NCBI RefSeq assembly: GCF_011045025.1
Contig: NZ_JAAKZX010000073.1
Span: 1 to 41,896 of the forward strand
DNA length: 41,896 bases
Direction: 5' to 3'
Origin: Streptomyces ureilyticus
GTDB taxonomy: Bacteria > Actinomycetota > Actinomycetes > Streptomycetales > Streptomycetaceae
The position numbers and the translations under genes were made by a program. Shown piece by piece: positions 25,479 through 33,701 of the stretch (positions are counted from its first letter, which is position 1; each line of letters begins with the position of its first letter). The notes under the pieces were generated by a model. It made no database searches. It was not told the origin of the DNA and saw nothing but the letters and a program-made list of their open reading frames with translations.

Positions 25479-26204
25479 ATGAAGACGTGCAAAGTCGGCG
25501 AGGTGATGACCAGCGAGGTCATCGGCGCCCGCCAGGAGACGCCGTTCAAAGATGTGGCCCGACTGCTGCACCAGCATCGGATCAGCGGCCTGCCAGTGGT
25601 GGACACCGACGACAAGGTCGTGGGCGTGATCTCCGAGACCGACCTGATACGCCGACAGGCGGCTCAGGGCGAACGGGCCCCGGGACGCCGCTTCCGACTC
25701 CCCGCCCTGCGCGGCAGGGCGCGGCCCAGGGCCGTCGAAGTCCGCGCCACGACTGCAGGGCAGCTGATGTCGACGCCCGCGATCACGGTGCACCCGGAGC
25801 AACGCGTCGCGGACGCGGCCCGGGTGATGGAGCGTCACCACGTCGAACGGCTGCCCGTGGTCGACGAGGAAGACCGCCTCATCGGCATCGCCACCCGCCG
25901 CGACCTGATGCGGGTCTTCCTGCGCACCGACGAGGAGATCCGCCAGGAGATCATCGACGAGGTCCTGACCCGCGCCATGTGCCTACCGCACTACACAGTG
26001 ATCGTCTCCGTCCGCGACGGCGTGGCCACGCTGGAAGGCCGTCTGGAGCACCGCAGCGACATTCCGCTGGTGGTCCAGCTGGTCTGGAAGGTGGACGGCG
26101 TCGTGGGAGTGATGAAAAGCCTCACCTTCCGCATCGACGACACCCACCCGCCCGAGCAACACCCCTCGCACCGGATCGCCCATCACTGGCTCCCGGAGCG
26201 GTGA
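25479..26204 (+). CDS. CBS-pair and BON domain protein (first copy)
   Basis: ATG 25479 has GAAAGGAGGAGACAGCC upstream. The 241-residue protein has CBS 1 (VGEVMTSEVIGARQETPFKD to VVGVISETDLIRR), a basic linker about residues 65-90, CBS 2 (GQLMSTPAITVHPEQRV to IGIATRRDLMRVFLRTDEE) and a C-terminal BON domain (IVSVRDGVATLEGRLEHRSD, VVGVMKSLTF). CBS pairs bind adenine nucleotides or related ligands; BON domains often bind membranes or lipids. A second protein of identical layout is encoded inside the hydrogenase operon. Mtb hrp1 (Rv2626c), a CBS-only relative, is DosR-controlled. Confidence 0.88.
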   Translation: MKTCKVGEVMTSEVIGARQETPFKDVARLLHQHRISGLPVVDTDDKVVGVISETDLIRRQAAQGERAPGRRFRLPALRGRARPRAVEVRATTAGQLMSTPAITVHPEQRVADAARVMERHHVERLPVVDEEDRLIGIATRRDLMRVFLRTDEEIRQEIIDEVLTRAMCLPHYTVIVSVRDGVATLEGRLEHRSDIPLVVQLVWKVDGVVGVMKSLTFRIDDTHPPEQHPSHRIAHHWLPER

Positions 26205-26397
26205 CCTCGACGGCGCGTTGTCGGCGGCCAGGGCCACAGCGCGGTCATCCACACTGGCGCCCCGGCGCTCGCGGAAGCATACGGAGGACGCCCTGCCCCC
26301 GGCAGGCCGTCAATGCCTCGAGAACCAGTGCGCACCCGCGGATGCCCATGCTCGACGACATGCCATGACAGGTACTCCTTCGAATGCGGCGGCCACG

Positions 26398-26715
26398 TCA
26401 GATGCAGCCGCGGGGCTTGGGGATTCCGGCGATCTTCGCGGCGGTCTTCGCCGGGCCCTTCGGGAAGAGCTGGTAGAGCTCCTTGACGCTCACGCCGGAA
26501 GTCTTGCCGAGCACCCGCACAGTGGGACCGGTGCCCTTGGCGGTGTACTCGGAGCGCATGAAGCGAATGACCGTCCAGTGCCGCTCGGTCAGGTCCTCGA
26601 TCCCCTGCTCGCGGGCGAGTTGCCCGGCCATGGCCTCGGTCCACCGGTCGGGCTCGGTGAAGAAGCCCTCGTCGTCGACCGGGACGGCGGTGTCGTCGTA
26701 GGTAGCAGTGGGCAT
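26398..26715 (-). CDS. DsrC/TusE-family sulfur-relay protein
   Basis: The 105-residue protein contains TEAMAGQLAREQGIEDLTERHW, VIRFMRSEYTAKGTGPTVR and the C-terminal arm KPRGCI, where the penultimate Cys104 is the conserved persulfide-carrying Cys of DsrC/TusE. The second DsrC Cys, normally about ten residues earlier, is absent, which places it with TusE-like or regulatory forms, not with sulfite-reductase DsrC. The gene follows the SQR-like flavoprotein by 16 bp, so the two are one operon. Together they could move sulfane sulfur from sulfide oxidation to an acceptor; tRNA thiolation is an alternative. Actinobacterial context for such a pair is unusual. Confidence 0.82.
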   Translation of the reverse strand: MPTATYDDTAVPVDDEGFFTEPDRWTEAMAGQLAREQGIEDLTERHWTVIRFMRSEYTAKGTGPTVRVLGKTSGVSVKELYQLFPKGPAKTAAKIAGIPKPRGCI

Positions 26716-26731
26716 GACGATTCTCCTCGGC

Positions 26732-27973
26732 TCAGACGTGGACGTGGTTCTTGCCGTGTTCGGGCATCGCCGAGCCGATGCCGGGCAGCTCCCGGCCGGG
26801 CAGCAGGCTGTGCCAGTACAGCCACTCGAAGGCGAGCTTCCCGAGATGGTTGGCGTGCGACTCCTTCAGCAGCGGCAGGCCGACGGCGGCCGGGAAGTGC
26901 CCGGGCAGCGGCTCGGTCTCGTAGTTGAAGTCGATGAGCAGAGCCTTGTGGAAGCCGGTTTCCACGAAGCAGTTGGTGTGTCCGTCGTAGGAGGCGTCCA
27001 GCGGCTGCCCGGCGAGGAAGCGGCCGATGTTGTGCGCCAGCACCTCGCCCTCGAAGTGGGCCACCGAACCGGCCTTGGACGCGGGCAGACCGGCCGCGTC
27101 ACCGATGGCGAACACGTTGGCCCGGTCCGGATGTTGGAGGGTGTGCGGGTCGACGGGAACGAAGCCGAGTTCGTCGCCCAGGCCCGGTGAGCGGCCGACG
27201 TAGGCGGCACCGCCGTGCAGCGGCACGACGACGGCCAGGTCGAACGCCACTTCGCGCTCGTCGTACGACACCAGCCGTCCGCCCGTGCCGTCGACCTCGC
27301 CGAGCGTGAACTCGGTGACCAGCTCGATGCCCTTGTGCGCCAGCAGACCGCTCAATGCCCTCGCGGCGACTGGCTTGGTGAAGGCCCCGTCCAGCGGTGT
27401 GACGTACGTCAGCTCGACCCGGTCGCGGATACCGCACCGCTGGAAGTACCAGTCGGCGAGGAAGGCGAACTCCAGGGGCGCGACGGGGCATTTGACGGGA
27501 AGATCGGCCACGTTCACCACCACGCGACCGCCGTCGAAGTGCTCCAGCGCGTGGTGCAGGTCAATCGCGCCGGGCAGGTCGTAGAAGGTGAACACCTTCT
27601 CGCCCCAGCCGGGGCCGGTCAGCCCCTCGGTCTCCTCCGGCAGCAGCATGGCTCCGGTCGCCACGACGAGGACGTCGTAGGTCAGCCAACCGCCGACAGC
27701 AAAGTGCACGGTGTCGGCGTCCAGGTCCACCCGGTCGATCCGGGCCCTCCGGTAGTCGATGCCGTCATGGAGCTGGCGCGGCCGGGACCGGACCAGTCCG
27801 TGGGGCTGTGCAAGCCCGAAGGGCACGAACAGCAGCCCGGGCTGGTAGACGTGGTCGTCGTCTTGGTCGACAACTGTGATGCGGCACTCGCGCTCGTCGT
27901 ACATCCGCCGCAGCCGGTTGGCCGTCAGCGTGCCGGCGGTGCCGCTTCCGAGAACCACGATGTGTTTGCTCAT
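26732..27973 (-). CDS. SQR-like NAD(P)/FAD-dependent oxidoreductase
   Basis: The 413-residue flavoprotein has the N-terminal FAD motif GSGTAG (residues 9-14), VVATGAMLLPEE, and the second FAD motif VFAIGDAAGLPASKAG (about 288-302). Two Cys match sulfide:quinone oxidoreductase positions: Cys162 in KCPVAPLEF and Cys335 in HTNCFVETG; the third SQR Cys is missing. The C-terminal region (WLYWHSLLPGRELPG) is amphipathic, as in membrane-associated SQRs. Activity could be sulfide oxidation to a persulfide or polysulfide with quinone as acceptor, or an NDH-2-like reaction. It starts at 27973 opposite osmC; box pairs between the two serve both. Confidence 0.82.
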   Translation of the reverse strand: MSKHIVVLGSGTAGTLTANRLRRMYDERECRITVVDQDDDHVYQPGLLFVPFGLAQPHGLVRSRPRQLHDGIDYRRARIDRVDLDADTVHFAVGGWLTYDVLVVATGAMLLPEETEGLTGPGWGEKVFTFYDLPGAIDLHHALEHFDGGRVVVNVADLPVKCPVAPLEFAFLADWYFQRCGIRDRVELTYVTPLDGAFTKPVAARALSGLLAHKGIELVTEFTLGEVDGTGGRLVSYDEREVAFDLAVVVPLHGGAAYVGRSPGLGDELGFVPVDPHTLQHPDRANVFAIGDAAGLPASKAGSVAHFEGEVLAHNIGRFLAGQPLDASYDGHTNCFVETGFHKALLIDFNYETEPLPGHFPAAVGLPLLKESHANHLGKLAFEWLYWHSLLPGRELPGIGSAMPEHGKNHVHV

Positions 27974-28067
27974 GCCTCCACTGTCGTGCGGGATTTGGGG
28001 CGTGGGCAGGAGCCGATGGTCCCTGGCCGCTTACCCATGGGGGTATACCGCCGGGACTGTCCCCGCC

Positions 28068-28102
28068 GGGCCGACCGGCCCTCCGGCCAACCCGTTCGGC
28101 CT
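28068..28102. promoter_or_regulatory. Tandem OsdR/DosR-like boxes in the SQR/OsmC divergent promoter
   Basis: GGGCCGACCGGCCC (28068-28081, perfect arms) and AACCCGTTCGGCCT (28089-28102), centres 21 bp apart. The right box is centred 78 bp before the OsmC start and the left one 102 bp before the flavoprotein start. GGGACTGTCCC (28053-28063) nearby looks like a compressed Dos box. Confidence 0.62.
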
Positions 28103-28172
28103 CTCCCCGTCCCGCGCCGTTCGCGTTCCACTGGAGTCCGGCAGCTGTCGACGTACGAAGGAGGGCCCCGCC

Positions 28173-28631
28173 ATGACCCGCACAGCACCGGAGATCGCCA
28201 CCACCCCGCGGCCTACGGAACCGGAAGCGGACGTGCACCGGCTCGAGGTCACCCACGTCTACGGCGACGCGTACGCGGTGGACGTCCGCGGTCACCAACT
28301 CCTGGTCGACCAGCCTGTGGAACCCGGCGGGAAGGACACTGCACCCACGCCCGTCGAACTGTTCGCCGCGTCCCTGGCCACCTGCGTCGCCTTCTACGCG
28401 GGCCGCTACCTCCAGCGCCACGGTCTGCACAGCACCGGGCTCGGGGTCCGTACGGAGTTCACCATGGCCACCGACCGTCCCGCCCGCGTCGCCTCCATAC
28501 GCCTCGTCCTCGTACCGCCTCCCGCCCTCTCACCCCAACGCCACGCGGCCATGCTCGCCGTCGCTTCCCACTGCACCATCCACAACACGCTTCATGAAAC
28601 ACCCGAAATCGGCATCGAGCTGGAGCAGTGA
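28173..28631 (+). CDS. OsmC/Ohr-family protein
   Basis: The 152-residue protein has the two conserved OsmC cysteines, Cys71 (FAASLATCVAFYAG) and Cys134 (VASHCTIHNTL), which form the peroxide-reacting pair. YAVDVRGHQLLVDQPVEPGG and PTPVELF are typical for the family. OsmC proteins reduce organic hydroperoxides and, in some species, interact with sulfane sulfur. ATG 28173 is preceded by GAAGGAGGGCC. It diverges from the SQR-like gene with shared boxes. Its stop overlaps a GTG at 28628 that could begin a short downstream frame (VFKERIGDDGLKEGLVWQ), which I cannot assign. Confidence 0.87.
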   Translation: MTRTAPEIATTPRPTEPEADVHRLEVTHVYGDAYAVDVRGHQLLVDQPVEPGGKDTAPTPVELFAASLATCVAFYAGRYLQRHGLHSTGLGVRTEFTMATDRPARVASIRLVLVPPPALSPQRHAAMLAVASHCTIHNTLHETPEIGIELEQ

Positions 28632-29037
28632 GCACACCGCTCGTACCGCGCGTACCGCCTCTCCTGGAGCGCGTCTTCAAGGAGCGCATCGGGGACGACG
28701 GACTGAAGGAAGGTCTGGTGTGGCAGCGCCGACGGGCTGTCCGTGCCAACCACCCTCCGCATCCCGCACGTCCGCACCGCGTCGGCCGTAGCCGGTCGCC
28801 GGCGGCGATGACCGCTACGAAGCGGGTGGTGGCGGAGACAGGAGACGGCCGTCGTCCGTCTCCCTCCCCTGTATGCCTCCAGCCCCGCGGCGCGGCCGCG
28901 TCATCAAGCCGAGGGCCTCTCGCTCCATCCCGCCGCGCACACCGGTCGCATCCCGGCGCACGGAGAACGACAGGCGTGTGCGCAGCCGACACGCTCTCCC
29001 GGCTGCGCACTCTCAGCGGCTCGGCACGAGCCTGCCC
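28632..29037. other. Stretch between OsmC and Hsp20 with a possible decayed ORF
   Basis: A frame beginning GTG 28628 reads LLERVFKERIGDDGLKEGLV, then the coding impression passes to another frame (DGLSVPTTLRIPHVRTA). This suggests a short frameshifted gene, but the family is not recognised. The GGAGACGG/CCGTCTCC hairpin at 28841-28863 probably ends transcription. Confidence 0.3.
28841..28863 (+). terminator. Probable intrinsic terminator between convergent OsmC and Hsp20 genes
   Basis: GGAGACGG (28841-28848) and CCGTCTCC (28856-28863) form a perfect 8-bp stem with a 7-base loop. There is no T-run, as is common in Streptomyces. Confidence 0.5.
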
Positions 29038-29460
29038 TCAGCCGTGCCGCACAGGGATGCTCCTGGTGCCCGCCTTCGCCTCCGGCACCGGGACCGTGAT
29101 GGTCAGGACACCGTCCTTGTACTCAGCTGTCGCTTCGTCACCCTTGGCTCCGGCCGGGAGCCGAACGGAGCGGGCGAAGACTCCGTAGCGGAATTCGGTC
29201 CGGTGATTCTGCGTGGCCTCCTCGCCGCGCTCGGCCCGCAGGGTGAGGACGCTTTCCGTGACGGTGATCTCGACGTCCTTGGAGGGGTCGATGCCCGGGA
29301 GTTCGGCCCGCAGCACGTACTTCTCATCCGCGAGGTGCTCTTCGATACGGATGCCGTGCATTCCCGGAACCAGGTGCCCTCCGGGGAACCCCGACTCGAC
29401 CCAGCCGAACAGGTCGGGCAGTGCCGGCCAGCCCGGCAGCCGCTCCATCATGCCGCTCAT
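29038..29460 (-). CDS. Hsp20/alpha-crystallin small heat-shock protein
   Basis: From ATG 29460 (GAGGAGGGAGACAG upstream) the protein has 140 residues; the longer frame to 29541 would run through the box pair. The alpha-crystallin core spans about residues 40-130: YVLRAELPGIDPSKDVEITV, LTLRAERGEE, FRYGVFARSVRLPAG, YKDGVLTITVPVPEA, and the C-terminal I-x-V motif (RSIPVRHG). It is an ATP-independent holdase that oligomerises in the cytoplasm. The close analogue HspX (Rv2031c) is the hallmark DosR-induced protein of Mtb. The box pair upstream supports the same control here. Confidence 0.92.
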   Translation of the reverse strand: MSGMMERLPGWPALPDLFGWVESGFPGGHLVPGMHGIRIEEHLADEKYVLRAELPGIDPSKDVEITVTESVLTLRAERGEEATQNHRTEFRYGVFARSVRLPAGAKGDEATAEYKDGVLTITVPVPEAKAGTRSIPVRHG

Positions 29461-29533
29461 CTGTCTCCCTCCTCTGTCTCTCTCCTTGTCCTTTGCCATT
29501 TCCAAAGTCCCGTATGGGGAGCCGTGCCTGCGC

Positions 29534-29568
29534 GGGCCCATCGGCCCCGTACGGGACCCGGTCGGGCC
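29534..29568 (-). promoter_or_regulatory. Tandem OsdR/DosR-like boxes before Hsp20
   Basis: GGGCCCATCGGCCC (29534-29547) and GACCCGGTCGGGCC (29555-29568, inside a longer palindromic GGGACCCGGTCGGGCCC), centres 21 bp apart; the nearer is centred 81 bp before the start at 29460. Confidence 0.65.
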
Positions 29569-29653
29569 CTGTTCCCGGCTCGTCCGCCAGGAGCCGGGCG
29601 AGGGCCACCGTTCGCGGTCCCGCGCAAGGCGCCCTCAACTCAAGGCTGTTGAG

Positions 29654-29677
29654 GGGCCGGTGGGGCCTGGAGGGCCC
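29654..29677. promoter_or_regulatory. Overlapping OsdR/DosR-like boxes
   Basis: GGGCCGGTGGGGCC (29654-29667) overlaps GGCCTGGAGGGCCC (29664-29677), centres 10 bp apart. They are 190 bp upstream of Hsp20 and about 250 bp before the small membrane gene at 29912, so the target is uncertain. The rest of 29569-29911 has no recognisable gene. Confidence 0.35.
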
Positions 29678-29911
29678 CTCTCTCTGCGCACGACCCGTGT
29701 TCACGACCGAGCTGCGGAAGCGCGAGCCAATCCTCGCGGAAGGACGTCCGGCCCTCCTCGAGGAACCGGTCGGCCTCTGGGCGCGAACACGCGAACGTCC
29801 GAAGCTGGAGGCGAAGAGCCGACTGAGGAAACCGGCGGACGGCACACCGGTGGTGTCCGCCTCGGAGGCTCTGTCGTCCGGGACAACCCGGGCCTGGCGC
29901 AGGAGGCAGCC

Positions 29912-30133
29912 ATGGTTCCGCTCATCCTGATCGGCGCGGCCGTGCTGGGCGCGTGCCTGGTGTTCGGCTACAGCTCGTTCGTCGTCGGCTTCGTCCTGAT
30001 GGCCGCCGGAGTCCTCGGGCTGATCACGTTCATGGCCACGCCGGGCATGGTCCGGCGCCCAGGTGAGCGGGAGGTTGTCATCGACGAGAGGCACTACATC
30101 GGCGACCACGACGACCACCGGCGCTACCGCTGA
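29912..30133 (+). CDS. Small two-helix membrane protein, DUF6458-like
   Basis: The ATG follows AGGAGGCAGCC. The 73-residue product has two hydrophobic helices (LILIGAAVLGACLVFGY and FVVGFVLMAAGVLGLITFMA) and a charged tail (RRPGEREVVIDERHYIGDHDDHRRYR). This layout resembles the DUF6458 family of small actinobacterial membrane proteins, whose role is unknown. A strong hairpin follows the stop, so it appears to be a monocistronic unit. Confidence 0.65.
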   Translation: MVPLILIGAAVLGACLVFGYSSFVVGFVLMAAGVLGLITFMATPGMVRRPGEREVVIDERHYIGDHDDHRRYR

Positions 30134-30149
30134 GCGCTCCGCTGGAAGT

Positions 30150-30189
30150 GCCACGATGTGCCGTCGGTCCTCTGCGGCACCATCGTGGC
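30150..30189 (+). terminator. Hairpin terminator after the small membrane protein
   Basis: GCCACGATG (30150-30158) pairs with CATCGTGGC (30181-30189), and an inner TGCCG/CGGCA extends the stem. It begins 17 bases after the stop codon. Confidence 0.6.
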
Positions 30190-30534
30190 TGGTCGCGCCC
30201 ACGCGGCGGAGCCGCAAATCGATACAGCCCCGGGCCCCTTCGGGGCGTTGCCGGACCGCAGCCGACGTCACCCGGCTTGCTTGGTGACCGTTGAGTTGGC
30301 AGGTCGCGTACTGCGCATACGGTGCTCTGGGGCGCGGGCTCCGCCACCGTGACGGACAGCAACGGCGGAACGTCCCCAGTTCATCGCGGCGTCCGCCGGC
30401 CTGCTGCTCAAGGCCCTGTGGTTCAGCCCCTGGCCGTCCCTCGGCACCCTGCTCGACGCGGGCGTGCTCACAGCGGCCCTGGCGAGCCGGCCTGGGTCTG
30501 TGCACCGACCGGACCGCCAGACCCTGACCGGAAA
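30190..30534. other. Stretch before the hydrogenase locus, possible gene fragment
   Basis: No intact gene is seen. A rightward frame at about 30369-30480 reads RPQFIAASAGLLLKALWFSP and then LLDAGVLTAALASRPG, which looks like the hydrophobic tail of a lost membrane protein. It has no start or domain that I can name. Confidence 0.3.
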
Positions 30535-30569
30535 GGGAGGATCGGCCCTCGCCATGGGTCGTTCGGCCC
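30535..30569 (+). promoter_or_regulatory. Tandem OsdR/DosR-like boxes before the hydrogenase maturation genes
   Basis: GGGAGGATCGGCCC (30535-30548) and GGGTCGTTCGGCCC (30556-30569), centres 21 bp apart. The second is centred 45 bp before the ATG at 30607, closer than in other promoters, so a leader of only a few bases or a different start may apply. Confidence 0.6.
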
Positions 30570-30606
30570 CTGTGGACCGCACTCGTGGCAGCGCACGGTG
30601 AGATAC

Positions 30607-31113
30607 ATGACGACGCACACGCGGATCGCCGTCATCGGCGTCGGAAACGAATTCCGGCGCGACGACGGCGTCGGCTGGGCCGTGGTGGCCCGGCTGCGGG
30701 AGCGGGCCGAGGACCGGCCGCTGCCGCCCGGCACGGTGCTCGCCACCTGCGACGGCGACCCGGGTCGGCTGATCGGCCTGTGGGAGGACGCCGCTCTCGC
30801 GGTCGTCGTGGACGCCGCGCACGCGCATCCCGGACGCCCCGGCCGTGTGCACCGTATCGAACTCGACGCCGAGCGCCTGGAGCAGCCGCCGACCACCAGC
30901 TCGCACGGGCTGGGCCTCGGTGAGGCCGTCGAACTTGCGCGTGTCCTGGGGCGTCTTCCGTCCCGGCTGGTGGTCTACGCGGCGGAGGGCGCCGACGGTT
31001 CGCTCGGCACCGGGCTCTCCCCCGCCGTCGCGGCCGTCGTCGAACCGCTCGCCGGTTCGGTCGAGGACGAGATCGCGCGCCATCGCGGCGCACCGGCGCG
31101 GAGGCTGCCATGA
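30607..31113 (+). CDS. [NiFe]-hydrogenase maturation protease (HyaD/HycI family)
   Basis: The 168-residue protein starts IAVIGVGNEFRRDDGVGWAV, the signature of hydrogenase maturation endopeptidases (GxGN...DDG-G), with the nickel-sensing acidic residue in RRDDG and a second in VVDAAHA. SSHGLGLGEAVELARVLG is the conserved His region. It should clip the C-terminal peptide from the hydrogenase large subunit (HyhL) after nickel insertion; that subunit has a 15-residue extension after its DPCxxCxxH motif. It overlaps hypF by ATGA. Confidence 0.88.
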   Translation: MTTHTRIAVIGVGNEFRRDDGVGWAVVARLRERAEDRPLPPGTVLATCDGDPGRLIGLWEDAALAVVVDAAHAHPGRPGRVHRIELDAERLEQPPTTSSHGLGLGEAVELARVLGRLPSRLVVYAAEGADGSLGTGLSPAVAAVVEPLAGSVEDEIARHRGAPARRLP

Positions 31114-33398
31114 CCGTGCGACGCTTCCAGGTGGACGGGATCGTCCAGGGAGTCGGCTTCCGGCCCTTCGTGTACCGCACGGCGTCCGCGCTCGGCCTGG
31201 ACGGCTGGGTGGCCAATGTGAACGGGCACGTGGAGGGCGAGGTCGCGGGAGCGCCGGAGGTCATTGAGGACTTCGCGGCGCGTCTGCGCGCCGACGCTCC
31301 GATTCTCGCCCGGGTACGCGGGATCCACCTGACGCGCGGTACACAGGAGTCGATGTCCGCAGCGGGCTTCGATGTGCGGCACAGCGCGCCCGGTCACACG
31401 GGCACGGTGCCGCGCGAGATCCCTCCGGACGCGGCGATCTGCGACGCCTGCCTGCACGAGCTGCGTAACCCCCACGACCGGCGCCACCGCTACCCGTTCA
31501 TCAACTGCACCGACTGCGGGCCGCGCGCCACGATCATCGAAGACCTTCCGTACGACCGGATCCGTACGACGATGCGGCGCTTCCCGCTCTGCGCCGACTG
31601 CGCGGCCGAATACGCCGATCCCGGCGACCGGCGGTTCCACGCCGAGCCCGTGGCCTGCCCCGCCTGCGGTCCTCGCCTGGCATGGGACGAACTGCGCGGT
31701 GGGGAAGCGCTGCGAGCGGCGGTCAAGACCGTCGCCGAGGGCGGAATCGTCGCGCTGAAAGGGCTCGGCGGCTACCAGTTGGTGTGCGACGCGGGTGATC
31801 CGCGGGCCGTGGCCGAGCTGCGACGCCGCAAGCACCGCCCCACGAAGCCGTTCGCCGTCATGGTGGGGGACGTCGACACGGCGGCCCGGCTGGCGCGGAT
31901 CGGCAGCGCGGAGTGCGCGACCCTGACGTCGTCGGCGCGCCCCGTCGTCCTGCTCGCCCGGCTGCGGTCACGCGGTGAGACGCCTCTTGTGGACGGGGTC
32001 CATCCCGGACTGTCCCGCGTCGGCCTGTTCCTGCCCACCACCGGCCTGCACCACCTGCTGCTCGACGAGCTGGCCCGCCCGCTGGTGGTCACCAGCGGCA
32101 ACCTCAGCGACGAGCCCATCGCCGTCGAGGACGCCGACGCTCGCCGCGCGCTCGCCGCCGTCGCCGACGGCTTCCTCACCCACGATCGGCCGATCCGGGC
32201 CCGCTACGACGACTCCGTGGTGCAGTTCGCCGGCCGGACCCGAATCACCGTCCGCCGGGCACGCGGCCTGGCGCCGGCCCCACTGCCGCTCGACGTGCGC
32301 GAGCCGATCGCGGGGGCGGGTGCCCATCTCAAGCACACCTTCGCGCTGGCCGCCGACGGGTGGGCGCATCTCGGACCGCACACCGGCGACCTGGCCGACG
32401 TGGCGACGTTCGACGCGTTCCGGACGTCGTACGACGATCTCAAGCGCCTCACCGGGATCGAACCGGTGGCGATCGCGCACGATCTGCACCCCGGCTACCT
32501 CTCCACCCGGTGGGCCGAGGCGCAGCCGCTGCGCCGAATCCCGGTGCAGCACCACCATGCGCATGTGGCCGCCTGCGCGGCCGAGCACGGGGTGCGGGGC
32601 CGCTTCCTCGGCATCGCGTACGACGGTCTGGGGCTGGGCGACGACGGCACGCTCTGGGGCGGCGAGCTCCTCGTCGCCGATCTGAGCGGCTACCGCCGTG
32701 TGGGCAGGTTCGCGACCGCGCCCCTGCCCGGCGGCGACGCGGCGGTACGCCATCCATCCCGCACCGCGCTCGGGCACCTGCTGGGCGGCGAGCAACTGGG
32801 CAGCCCGCGCCCCTACCCCTGGCTGAGTCGGCCCTTCACGGACCGGCTCGACGCCGGCGAGGTCGCCGCCGTACGCGCCATGGTGGCCCGTGACGTCAAC
32901 TGCCCGCGGGCGTCCAGCGCCGGGCGGCTCTTCGACACGGTCGCCGCGTTGCTCGGCCTTGCCGACCAGGTGAGTTACGAGGGCGAGGCGGCCGTGCTGC
33001 TCGAAGCGGCGGCGGGCCGCGAGCACGCCGTACCACTCGACCACCGCGTCGTCCGCGCGCAGGGCCTGTGGGTGTACGACTCCGCGCCGACCCTGACGGA
33101 CCTGCTGGAACGCCGACTGGGCGGGGAGCCCGTGTCCCGGCTGGCGGCGGCCTTCCATCTGACGCTCGCGATCGTCACCGCCGAACTCGCCGCACGGGCC
33201 GTCGAGGACGGCGCGCCGCGCACGGTGTGCCTGGGCGGCGGCTGCTTCGTCAACCGGCTGCTGCTCACCGAGGTACGGCGACGGCTGCACGCACAGGGCC
33301 TGCGCGTGCTGGTCGGCAGCCAGGTCCCGGTCGGGGACGGTGGCATCAGCTACGGCCAGGCGGCGGTCGCGGCCGCGCGGCTGGCCGGGGAGAGGTGA
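31110..33398 (+). CDS. hypF: Carbamoyltransferase HypF
   Basis: The 762-residue protein has all HypF parts in order: acylphosphatase domain (VQGVGFRPFVYR, residues 12-23), two zinc-finger motifs (CDACLHEL ... CTDCGPR and CADC ... CPACGPR, about 110-190), a YrdC-like domain (GGIVALKGLGGYQLVCDA, RKHRPTKPFAVM), and a Kae1-like domain with HHHAHVAACAAEHG and CLGGGCFVNRLLL. HypF makes a carbamoyl adenylate from carbamoyl phosphate and passes it to HypE, providing the CN ligands of the NiFe site. Length and motifs are normal. It overlaps the protease gene and is 6 bp before hypC. Confidence 0.96.
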   Translation: MTVRRFQVDGIVQGVGFRPFVYRTASALGLDGWVANVNGHVEGEVAGAPEVIEDFAARLRADAPILARVRGIHLTRGTQESMSAAGFDVRHSAPGHTGTVPREIPPDAAICDACLHELRNPHDRRHRYPFINCTDCGPRATIIEDLPYDRIRTTMRRFPLCADCAAEYADPGDRRFHAEPVACPACGPRLAWDELRGGEALRAAVKTVAEGGIVALKGLGGYQLVCDAGDPRAVAELRRRKHRPTKPFAVMVGDVDTAARLARIGSAECATLTSSARPVVLLARLRSRGETPLVDGVHPGLSRVGLFLPTTGLHHLLLDELARPLVVTSGNLSDEPIAVEDADARRALAAVADGFLTHDRPIRARYDDSVVQFAGRTRITVRRARGLAPAPLPLDVREPIAGAGAHLKHTFALAADGWAHLGPHTGDLADVATFDAFRTSYDDLKRLTGIEPVAIAHDLHPGYLSTRWAEAQPLRRIPVQHHHAHVAACAAEHGVRGRFLGIAYDGLGLGDDGTLWGGELLVADLSGYRRVGRFATAPLPGGDAAVRHPSRTALGHLLGGEQLGSPRPYPWLSRPFTDRLDAGEVAAVRAMVARDVNCPRASSAGRLFDTVAALLGLADQVSYEGEAAVLLEAAAGREHAVPLDHRVVRAQGLWVYDSAPTLTDLLERRLGGEPVSRLAAAFHLTLAIVTAELAARAVEDGAPRTVCLGGGCFVNRLLLTEVRRRLHAQGLRVLVGSQVPVGDGGISYGQAAVAAARLAGER

Positions 33399-33404
33399 GC
33401 ACTC

Positions 33405-33662
33405 ATGTGTCTGGGCATCCCGGGACAGGTCCTGGAAGTCCACGAAGACGCCGGGCTCCGCATGGCCACCGTCGACTTCGGCGGTGTACGGCGCGAGGTC
33501 TGCCTCAGTTGCACCCCCGACGCGGACGTGGGCACGTACGTCATCGTGCACGTCGGCTTCGCGATCACCGAGGTGAACGAGGCAGAGGCGCGGCGGACAT
33601 TCGACGTGCTCCGGGCGATGGCCGACGCGGTCGAGGGCGAGCTGGGCGAGCCGCTGCCGTGA
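33405..33662 (+). CDS. hypC: Hydrogenase assembly chaperone HypC/HybG
   Basis: The 85-residue protein begins MCLGIPGQVLEV; the N-terminal Cys2 carries the Fe(CN)2CO moiety with HypD and delivers it to the hydrogenase large subunit. YVIVHVGFAITEVNEAEA is the typical HypC second half. It ends the first transcriptional block; a box pair and about 150 bp separate it from the structural genes. Confidence 0.94.
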   Translation: MCLGIPGQVLEVHEDAGLRMATVDFGGVRREVCLSCTPDADVGTYVIVHVGFAITEVNEAEARRTFDVLRAMADAVEGELGEPLP

Positions 33663-33701
33663 GACAACTCGGCCCCGGGGCGGTCATGCGCCCCTCGCCC
33701 T

